Below are positions 33,241 to 46,267 of a DNA stretch of 64,000 nucleotides, in pieces; position 1 is the first letter of the stretch, and each line of letters opens with the position of its first letter. Source of the DNA: Larix kaempferi (taxonomy: Eukaryota > Streptophyta > Pinopsida > Pinales > Pinaceae); contig BSBM01000059.1 in assembly GCA_027924585.1 (NCBI GenBank), positions 6,234,786-6,298,785 of the forward strand, given 5' to 3'. The notes under the pieces are model-generated. The model was not told the DNA's origin. It ran no database searches and worked only from the letters and a program-made list of their open reading frames with translations. Made by a program: the position numbers and the translations under genes.

Positions 33241-35999
33241 CTTCCACCTGGTAACTAACCACCACCAACATTATAAACAATATTAACTTGATTTTGGCAA
33301 GGTAGCGCATTTCAATACTTGTGTTTATGATTACAATGGTCATGTAAATTAGTGGTAGTTTGGGAAGAAGAAAATAAACTCTATGATGCTAGCACTAGAT
33401 GGACCAAAAACAAGAATATTAAAAATGTTAGGATAATGTTATTGATGTGAGCTCTCACATTGTTGCATAGATGTATGTGGCAGGAAAAAGTGAGCCACGT
33501 TGTCCTTTGTCCCCGTAGTACCTTGTCACAAATTTTAATTAGTAGGAGAATAGTATTTTTATATTATTTTAAACCCCGGAGTTATTAGATATCCAAATCA
33601 GAATTACTACAGGAAATATGTTGATAAGGATTTGTCCCGTTACTTTTTTTAGTTAATAAAAATGCGACTTCCATTCAAAAAGTTGGTTGCTTAATTAATT
33701 GCAATTAAAAATTTATAGAAAAAATGATTTGATTACTGCGGCATCAGATGGAGAAACAAATAATATATGATGGGCTTATGAATAATTTAGGTATCTAGTG
33801 TGAAAAACTTAGTGTTTGGCATTTTGATCAAATGAGATTTTTCATATAAATAGCGGATAGGGGATAAGATTGGAGAAGCTAAAAAATATGTTCCGGTCAC
33901 ATCACCTGGAGAGGATCATAAATTATAAACTACATTATTGCCACTTGGTTCACTGAACTAGTTGTGCTAGTAAAATTAGCACACTGTTCGTGTGCAGCGT
34001 GAACTCACACAACGTGCACACTATTTAATGCTGCAATGCATTATCACCTTGTATCATGCATCATATTTAATGTTGCACTACATTAGCACCTTGTAAATCA
34101 TCACAGAGCCGCTAAATGGAAAGGTATGCACGATACTCCCATATTTGATCCTTCTGCATGTCACATCTATATAGTTCGCACTGCGCCACACAGAACAAAT
34201 CCGAATCAGTGAAAACATCACATTGTTGTTACATTGTTGAACCAATCTATGTCGTAATTAATATTTTTATTTTATTTTTAAAGTCTTCGACCAACAACAA
34301 TAACATAGAACCAGTCACATCACAATCTTATCATAAATTCAACCAATCATAAAATAGATAAATAAAATTTCAATATATTTAAAAATTAATTATTTTCAAT
34401 CCATAAAGTTTAACATGGTGAACAAAATTTTGATTTGATGAACTAATTAAAAGTCAACTAACATTGAATAGTTGACTGCAAACCAATTACAATATATTTG
34501 CCTTCAATGGGTTTAATTTAAAGTTTTAGTGTAACTCTATGTCTAATTGTTAAACACGATATTTTCTTACAATGATTTTATTCTTATCTAATTTATGGAG
34601 GGATGAACACTCCAACATTAGATTATGTTATCCAAAATGTGTAAATACTCTATTATCTCTCCGTTCAACTCTTATATATACAGAGAGACAATTTATTTAT
34701 TTATTTCAAAGTCTATTTAAAAGTTGTTTGCTCTATTTATTTGTAAGTGTGTATTTTATTGATGAAAATAAACTAATAATGAAAATGAAACTTACCACAA
34801 TTATAAAATACCAATTTTGATTTACAACATATAACATTAAACATATGCTTTAATTCTTTTTATTAAACAATCACCTGTATGCTCGAGGAGAACAATTTTT
34901 CAGTAGACCTAATGCTAGATTATAATGTAGAGGGCTTGACTAGGCATGCTTCATAGTATGTGAACATGGGAAGGTGGCATAGGTGGTTTCTTGCAATACA
35001 ATTGATGATACATGGAGTTGGCTTCTTGTCATGGATTTTGAAATGAGACCGGACATGAAAGTATGCATACTTTTCACCACCTTGAAAATTTTAAACAACG
35101 ATACTTTCACACACTTGTCTTTAGTACTACCTGTAAATTGAACTTGGGAAAACACTACTTTGGGCTTCGTAATCTCATGGTATGCTTTTGAACATGTATA
35201 AGAAGTTGGAGATGTATTCTTGGTAATATGGTGTAGATAAGGAAAATTTCTTTAGATTAAGCCCTTCTAGAATGAACATTTAGATTATAATCGGGTTTTC
35301 AAAAAACAATTCCACTTTTTTGTGAAAGTAGCATTCTTGTAATTTCAGCATCACTAGATTCCATAGCAATTTATCAGAATTTCTCATGTTTAAGTTCCTA
35401 GGGTTCATTTTTAATTCTTTTAACTTATGTACTACACCCACAAATTTTTTTTTGGGGGGGTAGAGTACCCGTCCATGTTTTAAAATGATAAGAAAATAAA
35501 TATTACAATACGAACCAATAAAAAAACCATGAGTTTCATGAATCACATACCACTTCAGCAGCCAAGTGCAATGGAAAAATGGCATATCATAACATAATTG
35601 TCAACAATATTTGAATGGAATTTGCCAATTTCCATCGTTACTACCATGGAGTCATGTAGTATGTTTGTCAAATCTCACTCTCTTTATGATTTATGAACAA
35701 CCATTTAAACTATATAAAAACTGAGGAAAATCAAGTATGCCAGCTGGACACGGATTTTGAAATTTAATCAACATCAACTGGTGGCATTGGGCGGCAACGT
35801 GCGGGCTTATCGTATGCCAGCCTGGTAAGCAGAAGTATGTTGAAAATTTGAATTTATTGTTGCATTGGATTAGATGGCCAATAGAACAAGCAACAACATT
35901 TATGAGCGTGGGAGAAGAAAATCAGAGGGGATGGGAGAAGAAATTTTGAGGTAGAGTGGAATAGATTTTGAATTATTTTGATGTGAATCTGTCTGGATT
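33241..35999. other. AT-rich intergenic DNA
   Basis: No coding frame is supported. A T9G7 homopolymer junction lies at 35,445-35,460. Confidence 0.45.
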
Positions 36000-36373
36000 T
36001 TCGCTTTCTTGTTTCGAGCCTGGCCATGCTTTTGTCTTTCTTTTTTGTTCGTGGGTGTCTTTTTTTCATTTTTGTTTGTGGGCGCCATTCTTCTTTTCTG
36101 TTTCCGTTCTAATAGTTTAAGGGGTTGGTTTGTTTTTCTAGATTTGGGTGTTCATCTCTGTTTTTGGGTTTTGTTAGTTGAGGTTCAGAGAATGATATTG
36201 TAGGGAAGGGAAGATGAGAAGAAGAAAATTTTCATGGCTGAGAAGTTATGTACATTTTGTTCTTTTATTTAAGTTTGTCGATGACAATGTAATGTTATCC
36301 ATTTTTGGAAAATTACATTTTATTTTCCTATCTTCTGTTAATATGTTTTGCTTTGTCTTGGACTGTAGGGGAA

Positions 36374-36480
36374 GAGGTACAATGAACAAAGCTCATATGC
36401 AGTGGGTTTTCATACTTGCAGCTGCAGAGGTACAATGAACAAAACACAGATGCAGTGGGTTTTTGTGATTGCAGGTGGAC
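36374..36480. repeat. Tandem duplication, two copies of 53 bp
   Basis: GAGGTACAATGAACAAA starts at 36,374 and 36,427, each followed by ATGCAGTGGGTTTT and a TGCAG. A short stretch after the second copy, GTGGACACGACTCGGACGCC, is bounded by AG and GTAAGG and could be an exon relic, but it is too short to assign. Confidence 0.8.
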
Positions 36481-36743
36481 ACGACTCGGACGCCGCGAGT
36501 TTTCGTGCTTGCTGGTAAGGCTTTAATTTCAGTCTCTTCCTGCTCAAAGAAGTACTGTCACATGGTAGATTTAGTTAAATTACAAATCTATGCGGATGGA
36601 TTTAATAGTGTTTATATTATCGACATGTTTTTATCATTTGTTGTCTCTGGGTTTGGAGGGTTTTACTTTTTGACACTAATCCTCAGAAGGTGCTCGTCCT
36701 GAAAATAAACACCTACAAGACCACATACACACACCCACCCAAA

Positions 36744-36870
36744 GAATCAATTGGGTTTACATCACCGCCCACAAAATCAATTAGGTTTGAAGATCAAGCC
36801 AAGCAAAGAATCAATTGGCTTTGCATCACCGCCCACAGAATCAATTGGGTTTGAAGATCGATCCAAGTGT
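36744..36870. repeat. Tandem duplication, two copies of 64 bp
   Basis: GAATCAATTGGGTTTACATC at 36,744 and GAATCAATTGGCTTTGCATC at 36,808 start two copies, each with an internal CAATT(G/A)GGTTTGAAGATC half-repeat. Confidence 0.85.
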
Positions 36871-37545
36871 AGGGTGAGGCTTAGGATTTTGCTGGTAGCA
36901 GAATTCGAGTAGACCCAAGAGGCGACTACTATAAGAGGGCCCAAGGCTTCCTTTACCCTAGTGTAGTCCTAATGATAGGTTCTTATATCTTTGGTAGATG
37001 GAATTACTTAGTTAGGGGATAAATTTCCAACGCAAGCAATCCTTACCCTAAGGATAAATTTCCAATATAAGAAATGCCCAGGTAAATCTTGAAGCCTATT
37101 GCCTGAAGGTAGGGATGCACGGTTTCTTTTTATTCCCGCTATGGTAATACCTTAAACAAATCTTACGAGCATGTCACTGATATCCTCCGCTAGAGGCACT
37201 ACTTACATGCATTCCTTTCCCGATCCCGCAAGCAAGAATGCCATTCCCTTCCATGGGAGAGAGAATTCCTTTACATACAATCCCAAGTTTCACCAGCAAT
37301 CAATAGAGCAGTACAAGTCAATTCTAGCCCTCCGCTTCGGTAGTACCTTAGTACGATCTGTTTATTGACGGAAGGTAGCCATGCATGAGTCTATTTTGTT
37401 TGATCCCGGTTAGGTTTCTTTCCCTTTACTCTGTTGCGTTACTGGAACTACCCCCTTGTCAGTCTTGCAGGGGCTTGTCAGCGATGCAGAATGCTTATGG
37501 GGGCTAGAACTCTTGCCCATATCGCTAGGCTAAGTGAAATGACAT
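36871..37545. other. Unassigned DNA
   Basis: No gene. ATAAATTTCCAA recurs near 37,018 and 37,062 in CCTTACCCTAAGGATAAATT-type context. Confidence 0.4.
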
Positions 37546-38010
37546 TGTAATGCCAGGTTCTTAATCACCTGAGGATTTCCGTGGAAATGTATATGGGCCC
37601 CAAGGCATATGATATTACAATGCTAGGTTCCTAATCATCTGACCCTATCGGGATTTCAGTGGAAGTATATGGGCCCTGGCATATGATATTATTGTGACGC
37701 GTGTTTCTTATTGATCCGACCCTCGGGATTTCCCCAGTAAGTGGACTAGGCTTGGATATATATCTTCTCTTTATTTATTCTCTCTCTAGTTAAATGATCT
37801 AGTGTGGTATGCTTTCGAAGATATACTTTGCAGATGGAGAGACTTAAGAAAGATTACATAAATATTGTTGTTATTGGTGATATTCTTTCCTTTTCTCTAT
37901 TTTGATCTAGTGTGGTCTTCTTTCGAAGTGATACTTTAAATATTAAGAGACTTAATAACTATTATATAAAGCTTTTGTTATTGGTAATATTCTTTCTTTT
38001 TATGTATTTA
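37546..38010. repeat. Two adjacent short tandem arrays (about 70 bp and 108 bp)
   Basis: AATGCCAGGTTCTTAATCA at 37,549 recurs as AATGCTAGGTTCCTAATCA at 37,619 and, more diverged, near 37,693. GATCTAGTGTGGTATGCTTT at 37,796 recurs as GATCTAGTGTGGTCTTCTTT at 37,904, each followed by CGAAG and GATACTTT. Confidence 0.78.
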
Positions 38011-38215
38011 AGAACGAACATGTAATTATACGATGAATCCTACCCGAGTGATCTATCCGGATGAAACCTACCTGCCCAAGAAGTAATTTAGTGCATGACC
38101 CCCCAATACACAAAATCTATTAAATGACCCCAGAAGTAGTTTAATGCATGCCCCACAATACACCAATTCTATTAAATGATGTGGACATGCTCTGCTTGCA
38201 CTAGAGGGTGCTCCG

Positions 38216-38986
38216 TGTGAAAATCCTCACAGCGGATTTAAGAGATGATGTATACCTCACAAAAAAGTAATTGATTAAGCAAGAAAATAGAAGAAGAGTG
38301 GTCAATGCAGTATAATGAGCAACATAATAATAATACAGTAGAACTCAGATAGAAGCAAGAATACTTCACACACACTAATTAATTAATCACAATATGGACA
38401 AATAAATAGTACAATGCATGAGGATTCGAATGCCTAAGGTGGCAATTCGAATTAGCCTTCATGGAGTGATCAAAAGATCATTGGAGTGTCATCGGAGCAC
38501 AACTAGTAGTCTATCTCGTCATCAGTGGAGTCATCAATGCTCAAGTAACTGTCAACCATCAGTCAAACTGAGTGTGGTAGGTGTAACTGAGTGTAACTGG
38601 AACTAACTGAATGAAGGAGACTCAGTGGAGGGCGCATGAAGATCTAACTGAAGTTAGAATGGGTAGTCAAGTCTCACTGGAGGTCCATCGGAGTGATACA
38701 GTCAGTTGAGAGTCAGTCAAGCCTGAAATCAAGGAGAGAACTGAAGATAACTGAATGGTAGGTAAGGAAGGGAGCCTTTCCCATGCAGTAGGTGAAAGGA
38801 GGGCGCACTAAGCTCTAGGAGGGCTGAAATTGAGTGGAAAGAAGCTCCGGGGGCTAGCTAACTGAGGGCTAGGTGCTGGGATTGATGACTGGGGTGCATG
38901 CAAACCCTAAAAGTGCATGCATGATTGAAAATGCAAAGGATGGAAATGCTAGTAGGACTAGGATGGAGTATATGAATATCCTAACA
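38216..38986 (-). repeat. 3' LTR (relative to element strand)
   Basis: 771-bp copy ending next to the polypurine tract. Partner of 39,626-40,426. Confidence 0.93.
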
Positions 38987-39470
38987 CCCCCCTTAATCCA
39001 TCCTGGGCCTTGGTAACTAGGACTGAAAGAGAAGAAATTTGGAGCATGAGTGTAGAATCTGCAAGTTCTTCTTCTTTGTGGACAACTTCAATATGAGATG
39101 TGTTTGATACTGGTTCATGATCAATGAGATCATCAAGGAGGGCGAATGCATCACTTTGCTTTCTCTTGAAGGGGTTTGGACCAAATCCTTCATTCTGTTT
39201 TCCGAATCTTTCATCCAGATGGGCCCATAGCTCTTTTGGAGTTTCAACATCATCAATGATTTGGTACATTATGTAATCAGGCATAGCAAGCATCATCCTT
39301 CCAAAGGCTTGGTCACCTTTATTCAACCAGTCAATCTTCTCTTCAGAGGATTCGAACTCTCTTTCAAAATAACAATCAAAGAGATCATGGCTCTTCAAAT
39401 ATGCTATCATTTTTGGTTTCCATTCATCATAGTTGAATGAAGAAAGAGGAGGGATTTCTTTTGGATACAT
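38958..39470 (-). CDS. Truncated copia Gag (DUF4219/UBN2 type)
   Basis: ATG at 39,470 opens MYPKEIPPLSSFNYDEWKPK, the 'F.G.NY..W..km..yL' start of copia Gag. It continues with KIDWLNKGDQAFGRMMLAMP and VETPKELWAHLDERFGKQNE, the 'A..iW..L...y' core. After about 110 residues the protein leaves the Gag pattern, lacks a zinc knuckle, and runs through the polypurine tract into the LTR before stopping at 38,958. The internal deletion therefore removed the nucleocapsid and all of pol. No stop interrupts the remaining Gag. Confidence 0.85.
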   Translation of the reverse strand: MYPKEIPPLSSFNYDEWKPKMIAYLKSHDLFDCYFEREFESSEEKIDWLNKGDQAFGRMMLAMPDYIMYQIIDDVETPKELWAHLDERFGKQNEGFGPNPFKRKQSDAFALLDDLIDHEPVSNTSHIEVVHKEEELADSTLMLQISSLSVLVTKAQDGLRGVLGYSYTPS

Positions 39471-39613
39471 TGACGCTGTAGAAGACCTGCAAAAACAATA
39501 GAGAATATCTGCAACTGCTACTGCTGCAAAAATGCAGAAACTGCTGCACTCGAAATCTTGATAATAACCTGCAAAAAACTCTGAGGAATGGAGATAAACA
39601 ATACTCTCAACAT

Positions 39614-39625
39614 GCTCTGATACCA
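39614..39625 (-). promoter_or_regulatory. Primer-binding site, initiator tRNA-Met
   Basis: TGGTATCAGAGC on the minus strand, directly adjoining the 5' LTR. It is complementary to the 3' end of plant initiator tRNA-Met and would prime minus-strand cDNA. Confidence 0.93.
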
Positions 39626-40426
39626 TGTGAAAATCCTCACAGCAGATCTAAGAGATGATGTATACCTCACAAGAAAGTAATTGATCAAGCAAGAAAATAG
39701 AAGAAGAGTGGTCAATGCAGTATAATGAGCAACATAATAATAATACAGTAGAACTCGGATAGAAGCAAAAATACTTCACACATAATAATTAATTAATCAC
39801 AATATGGACAAATAAATAGTACAATGCATGAGGATTTGAATGCCTAAGGTGGCAATTCGAATTAGCCTTCATGGAGTGATCAAAAGATCACTAGAGTGTC
39901 ATCAGAGCACAACTAGTAGTCTATCTCATCATCAGTGGAGTCATCAATGCTCAAGTAACTATCAACCATCAGTCAAATTGAGTCTAACTGAGTGTGGTAG
40001 GTGTAACTGAGTGTAACTGGAACTAACTGAATGAAGGAGACTCAGTGGAGGGCGCATGAGGAGCTAACTGAAGTCAAAATGGGCAGTCAAGTCTCACTGG
40101 AGGTCCATCGGAGTGATACAGTCAGTTGAGAGTCAGTCAAGCCTAAAATCAAGGAGAGAACTGAAGATAACTGAATGGTAGGTAAGGAAGGGCGCCTTTC
40201 TCATACAGTAGGTGAAAGGAGGGCACACTAAGCTCTAGGAGGGCTGAAACTGAGTGGAAAGAAGCTCCAGGGGCTAGCTAACTGAGGGCTAGGTGCTGGG
40301 ACTGATGAATGGGATGCATGCAAACCCTCAATAATGCATGCAAACCCTAAAAGTGCACGCATGATTGAAAATGCAAAGGATGGAAATGCTAGTAGGACTA
40401 GGATGGAGTATAGGAATATCCTAACA
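39626..40426 (-). repeat. 5' LTR (relative to element strand)
   Basis: 801-bp copy. It begins TGTTAGGATATTC and ends TTTTCACA on the minus strand. Confidence 0.93.
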
Positions 40427-40570
40427 CTCCGTCCATTGGGTTTCTTCCTTGCGCCATTTATTTCATGTAGGTTGATCGGTTGGGACAACATTACGAGCAA
40501 ATCTAATTCCTTTCTCGTCCTAGCTCCGTAGCATCATTCCCGGGTTTCTCGTCTAGGATGCGAACCCGAC

Positions 40571-42484
40571 ATGCCTTCACAATCACTAGGAACATCCACA
40601 CCAACAACCTTTGCGACTCGCCTTTTGTTTCTCATTTACTACATTCCATCTCCTTTGTGGGTATACAAAAACTTTGAGAAAACTCTTTGCGTGTGGTTAA
40701 TAAAAACATAGTGGGTTGGTAATGACAACGATACTTTCTTTCACATGCTTCTTGCTGTGTTGTATGTGTAGCTTACATCTTATGCATGGTGGGATGGTAA
40801 TGACGACGATAGTTTCTATCACATGCTTCTTGCTTTGTTGTGAGTGTAGTTTAAATCTAATGTATGGTGGTGCCTTGCCTTGCTTGTTTGCTGAAGTAGT
40901 ATTGACAATGGAGAGGATGACATTGAATAGGTTGATGTGTTAGTAGCGTGTGCTAATCTTTTTACACTTGAAATTCTTTCTTTGTTAAGTTGGGTTTCGC
41001 TTTTTCAATTGGACTTTCATGGGATAGTCGTTGCTTTGTCAAAGTGCATGATACAAGGAAGTTACCATGAAGGGCTAATGCTTGTTGTCTAACAATAAAT
41101 CCTCTTGTTGATTTGAAGTCCATGTTGATTGCAAGAAAGGATTTCCTCTTCCCACCACAACAATAGAGCAAGTGATTTACAAATGTAGATAGAGGTTGCG
41201 GCCCATCTTTTGCTAAACTAAGGTGGAGAAAATGCAAGGAGCCTTAAACTCTGCCAATATTTCGAAATCACCTAATAAAGTATTAAAATATCATATATAG
41301 TCACCAACAAAAACATTTTTTATTTTTTATTTTTCTATAGTAACCATATAGTAACTCTCATCATAAGTTGTGACCATCCTCTTGCGGATTTGGGTGAAGA
41401 AAATGTAAAGATGCTTGCACACTCAATGTTTTGACCTCCCTACTTAGTGCAACATAAGCGCCTTCACCCTATACACACAAGAGTCACAAGGTTGAAAACT
41501 AGTTAGAAACTATAGTGTGAGTCATTTATGTTTTGCCTATTTATGTCTCAACAATCCATTAATTTATTATTAGGTTTAGTCAATTTGTTATGTAGTTTTA
41601 AAGTTGTTTATGCATTTACAAAGTGAGTGTGAAATAGTTTTACCCTCTTTCAACATAATAGATTTAAATTGAATGTCATGTTGTTTTTTAGTTGAAAACA
41701 TGTCTCCTTATATTTCTCTAACTATATTTATTCTATCGGTTGAATACGTATGTTAGAATAAGCACATTGAAATTATAGTAGCATCCATAGTTGTCTCCAC
41801 CTTAAATAGCTAGGGATAGGTCTTGTCATAGGTCCTGTCAGTATTATAGTTTGGAGGCCAACTTTTAGGTAATCCACTACCACATTTGAGTTGGAGACAC
41901 ATAGATAAGTGGACAATGGAGTGTTTCTATAACATAGGATGGAGTTACTTTATTGTGGGAGAGAGATTAGGAGCCAGGCAGGAGGGAGAGGACTCGTAGG
42001 ATTCCCACCAACGCCAGAGAGCATTTCTATTTGCACCAAACATATAAATTTTTCTTTACCCCAAAAAATATTAATAACATAAATCTCTTAACATTGATCC
42101 TTAGATTATTATTTTTAATAGAAATTAAATTATTTTATTATATATCTTAATCATATATAATGCGAATATTCCTTTCCATTAATCTTTCCTATAAACTCAT
42201 CAACCAAAACAAGATCATAATGGGAATGGAAAGCGAGGTGCCCTCTATATTTGTTAGCTTAAATTTTTTAATTAATACAAAGTAATAGTAAATTTAATGT
42301 GTTTTTATTATTAAAAAATGATATATATAATGTTGAGAGGTGCCCTTTAGCCTAAATTTTTTAATTAATATAAAGTAGTAGTAAATTTAATGTATTATTA
42401 TTATTATTATTATTAAAAAGAATGAGGTATATCTGTTTGATATTTTTTTTTATACCAAAATATGTATCGTTTGATATTTTTATG
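40571..42484. repeat. Segment A, copy 1, of the 2.6-kb direct duplication
   Basis: CATGCCTTCACAATCACTAG at 40,571 begins near-identity with 59,122 onward. It extends to the 34-bp block at 42,451-42,484. A local tandem copy of about 100 bp (GAGGTGCCCT at about 42,235 and 42,336) is specific to this copy. A minus-strand frame (40,962-41,237) with a CCGGKRKSFLAINMDFKSTR stretch is also open in the other copy at 59,513-59,821, but is not recognised. Confidence 0.93.
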
Positions 42485-42630
42485 TCCCCGAAGGGGATCA
42501 TATATAAATCATGGAGACCCTATTAATTTGCACCTAGGCCTATAAATTTTTGCTGCACTCTATAGTTTTTCGTTATTTGTACATAGTTAAAAAAAAAATT
42601 ATTTATTTAAATTTTTGAAATAGAGCTAAT

Positions 42631-45260
42631 TTGTTAAGTTTTGATTGGAGGGGAGCTGAGGACGTCAGCCTCGATAATCCCTTCCCGTTTTGGTGGCGAG
42701 AGGTGCGTCATATTCACAATACAAATCGCACAAAGGTCTTATTATCCCTGTATCACCCTCGGGATCCTGTCTACTATGCATTTAAGTTTGTTGTTGATGA
42801 GGACTGGAATCCTGAACTTTCGACGGTACTTACCACGTGATGAGTTGTTAGGACAAGTTAAAATTTATGCTACAGTTGTTATGATGTCAGGGTGATTTGA
42901 GGGAGCTCTTAAACCCAAATTGAATTCCTCGACATTTGAGAAGACCTTCTTAAAGCGACCCTGGTAACCGTGTTTGAAAATTCGCCCTTTTGCTCCTGGT
43001 TCTAAATGGCTCTGCGACTCTGGTTCTGGTTGCCGAGATGGCCTGTATTCGGAGGTCCAACATTAATGAGGGAGATCCCACTAAGCCTGCTAACTTCTCC
43101 GAGGCGGTGAAATACTCACGTAAGGGTATAATTCTCATGTCCAACTCTGTTTCAGTCCTTGTTAGTTATTAGCTTTTGTCTTAAGGACTAAAACTTCGAA
43201 CCCTTGCAGGTACTGGTAAAGAAGACTCCTGGCTGGTTCCATTCTGGTGAACAAGGGTAAGCAGTATTCCTACTGCGACTGATCTCTTCAGTATTGCTTT
43301 GGAAAAACAATTTAGGGGTTGCTACTATGAAAATTTATGGAATGGAGGGTTTAGTCTTTTCTTTTGTTGACCCATAAACTGGTATTTCAACCACTTGTAA
43401 TTTGAATGCTTATTCGGTTTCATAGCTCTTGATACTGTAATATAATATCTGATGCTTGACGAGACCTTCTACTGGCCCTTCGTGGCATTTGCATAAATAT
43501 GTTGTTAATACTATTATGATTTTTAAAAAGGTTTCTATCTATCATTCTATATTTTGTGCATCGTTCTGAGTAATAAACTCGGCTTTGTATTTTCCTTTCT
43601 GGTTAAGGTCAAGCGAAGATATCTGGATCCCACAAGAGGTTTCCGAGTAACATATGGATTTTTTTCTTCTTTAAAACGGTCTCTGTTACTACCCAATAGT
43701 TTTGGTATTCATATACTGCATTCGGCTAAAGAGATGCCGACCTTTCTTGGTCTGTGCATTATATTTGGTTCTTTTATAAGAATACACACTGTAGAAAGGG
43801 GGTCGAACCTCGTCGGATCTAGGGTTTTCTGGTTGATTTTTTATTTATTTATTTTGTTGATCTGGTAGAAATGGTTGATGTAGCAAATGGGACCGACCCT
43901 AATCTCGAATGTATTGAAACTGTAATGCCTATACAGGTATATCATCCGTGATTCTCTTCGTCGTATCCTTGGTCGGTAAATAGATTCCTGTAACAATTAA
44001 TTTAAATAAGATGATAATGCGTCTAATCTTGTTTCATTAATGTTGGATGTGAAACGCAGGGATATATATTGCAATCCCGCTCATACAAAGTGCATATTTT
44101 TGCAATGCCTAAGTTTTTCTAAAGTTTAGGAATAAAAATAGTTGATGGGATTGAGGTCGGGGATTTTAGCTGCCAAGTGGAAGCAAATGACATTTTGAAT
44201 GCCCGCTGGCGGTCGTGGTACGCTTCAATGTCGTGGAGGACGTAAAGGACCAGGTCGAATTGGTGCAGAGGCAGTGAGGTAGGCAAAATAAATGATGATT
44301 ACCTTTCTGGCACTGTTAAACCCACCGTGAATATGTGCCTGTTAAATGTCAAAATATTGTGGTTTAATTCATCGTTATTTCAATGATTTGTTCTTCGACA
44401 CTTGAAATCCAGATCTTGTGCCTCGTTTTGAACCCACCGGTTTGATAGACCATACTGCAAAAACGTTGTTTCTTCACGATCAATATTCACATGTGGGCAA
44501 ATAGATCGAAAAACAGATGCTTAAACACCTCTATTAACTTCACTACCTAGCATCACATACATTTTGTTTTGATTGTCTCTTTTTATATCTGGCATGTGTA
44601 CTTTTTTGTCTTGCCCATGCCCCATGTACATCTATATCGACGAATATTATTCAGTTTATTGTAGGTTATTTAATGATGTTGCAGGTCATTTAATGATGCG
44701 GTAACAGTTTGGTGTTTTGGCGAAGCATTTGGGGTTATAGGGTTTATGAATAAACAATAATTTCCAGCACTTTTGTTTTCCTTGCATATTTTTTTTACAG
44801 TTTTGGTCTGATACCCTGTTGATTGAAATCTCTGGTATGAATGCTGAGACTATTGAGTTGGGGAGAAGACAAAGAAAAAGTTCAAAATAAATGTGTTGCT
44901 TCGAGATTCTAGTGGCGGGACTAAGGTAAACTCATGCACCAATTACTTTCGTTTCCATTTATTCATTCTTCCTCTTGGTCTTTTCTGTCACAATTTTCAT
45001 CTGATCCCAAAAGAACAATCATTTGGATATTGAAGAGATAGTATATCTCATTGCTTCTATACATCACTTTAGCGTTACCAGGATTTCATTTCCTTATAGA
45101 TTAATATGCATTTTCTTTTATACCTTTTCTCTACTATTTATAGCCATGTATCTCAATTCCCCTTCTCCATTTCAAAATTCTTTTTGGGGTTGAAAGGGTG
45201 TCAAGAGAATTGGGTACTAGCTTCCAATTCGCCATATGTTTGTCTAAGTTATTTCCTACA
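42631..45260 (+). other. Unrecognised possible exon relics
   Basis: The frame 42,631-42,840 reads NPFPFWWREVRHIHNTNRTK and VVDEDWNPELSTVL, with DELLGQVKIYATV in another frame just after. This is vaguely reminiscent of a C2 domain but too weak to name. Other protein-like stretches are MVDVANGTDPNLECIETVM (43,871 on, before a GTATAT donor) and KIVDGIEVGDFSCQVEAND (near 44,145). They may be scattered exons of one decayed gene. No family is assigned. Confidence 0.3.
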
Positions 45261-45437
45261 AGCAATGCATGTTTGAGTCTGATACAATAACAACCTGTCA
45301 AATTTCAATTACAACAATGATGGAACGCTCTCGGTGTGCTCATTGCTGTGGAAACATCACTAATTTTCCAATACCTGGAAATGCCATCGCCATTGCAATT
45401 GTAAGCCTCCAGTATGGAAGACATAGAAAGAAGAAAA

Positions 45438-45890
45438 CGAAGGCCATGGCTACAGCCATGCCCGAGGAGGACTCTACGACCAACTTACTCGAACACAGGG
45501 TTCGACCAGCATGTGAGGCTTTTGAAGGCCATGCGAGCTTAAATTCGAGTTCAAAACCATGTAATGATAGTAATACCAGAAGCAGAATGGGAAGTACAGA
45601 GGAACCAGAGTGCAAAAGAGGCCATAACAATTTTATTTCTCCTTCTTTCAAGAAGCAACATGAAGGGCATGGCTACAACCATGCCCGAGGAGGACTCTAC
45701 GACCAACTTACTCGAACACAGGGTTCGACCAGCATGTGAGGCTTTTGAAGGCCATGCGAGCTTAAATTCGAGTTCAAAACCATGTAATGATAGTAATACC
45801 AGAAGCAGAATGGGAAGTACAGAGGAACCAGAGTGCAAAAGAGGCCATAACAATTTTATTTCTCCTTCTCTCAAGAAGCAACATGTGTTT
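45438..45890. repeat. Tandem duplication, two copies of 223 bp
   Basis: CCCGAGGAGGACTCTACGAC starts at 45,461 and 45,684. The copies are almost identical through AGAAGCAACATG. Open frames cross both copies in both orientations (45,269-45,739 and 45,564-46,082 plus; 45,340-45,651 and 45,551-45,874 minus), so openness is not evidence of coding. No domain is recognised. Confidence 0.92.
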
Positions 45891-45929
45891 CATTCTTTTG
45901 AAGAAAATAAGTTAAATATCACTTCTTCT

Positions 45930-46020
45930 TCTTTTTTTATTTTTTATTTTTATTTATTTATTTTTTTTTATTTTTTATTTTTATTTTTTTTTTATTTTTT
46001 TTTTATCTTTGTTCATTTTC
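45930..46020. repeat. T-rich low-complexity tract
   Basis: Runs of T broken by single A (TTTTTATTTA type) over about 90 bp, directly after the 223-bp repeat. Confidence 0.9.
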
Positions 46021-46267
46021 TTATTTTGTGCTTTCGAGGGTTCAAACCTGGGAAGCCTTGGAATTTTAATGCCTCAGCTTAAATTTTATACTGGATTATA
46101 TTTAATCCAATAGGCTGATTTATTTTTTTGTAGAGGCTTCAACATTATGTGTTATGAGTTCTAGCAAAGCTGATCTTTGTTATGAGATTTGCGTCATGGT
46201 GTTCAGCTCAGTGTTTCTCTTTGATCTAGGATTTCTTTTGTCTCAATTATCCTCGAATGCAATGCAG

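Larger units (their letters stand above)
38216..40426 (-). mobile_element. Complete small copia-class LTR retrotransposon, non-autonomous
   Basis: Direct terminal repeats at 38,216-38,986 (771 bp) and 39,626-40,426 (801 bp) have TG...CA ends on the minus strand. Identical 5-bp flanks, CTCCG at 38,211-38,215 and 40,427-40,431, form a target-site duplication. On the minus strand the 5' LTR is the right one. The initiator-Met primer site TGGTATCAGAGC abuts it (39,614-39,625), and a polypurine tract, AAGGGGGG, abuts the other LTR at 38,987. The interior is only 639 bp and encodes a gag fragment with no pol. The LTRs differ by a few substitutions and two insertions (about 10 and 20 bp) in the right copy, so insertion was fairly recent. 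Mobilisation would need enzymes from a related full element. Confidence 0.95.

Noticed and set aside
40716-40943. Cys/Leu-rich frame with an internal repeat, present in both copies of segment A
   Set aside because: The second copy (59,297-59,494) has a deletion that changes the start, and the internal repeat is a DNA-level duplication. No signal-peptide protein is convincingly supported.
45269-46082. Overlapping 100-170-codon frames on both strands
   Set aside because: Openness is inherited from a 223-bp tandem duplication and a T-rich tract, and both strands are open at once. No domain was recognised.
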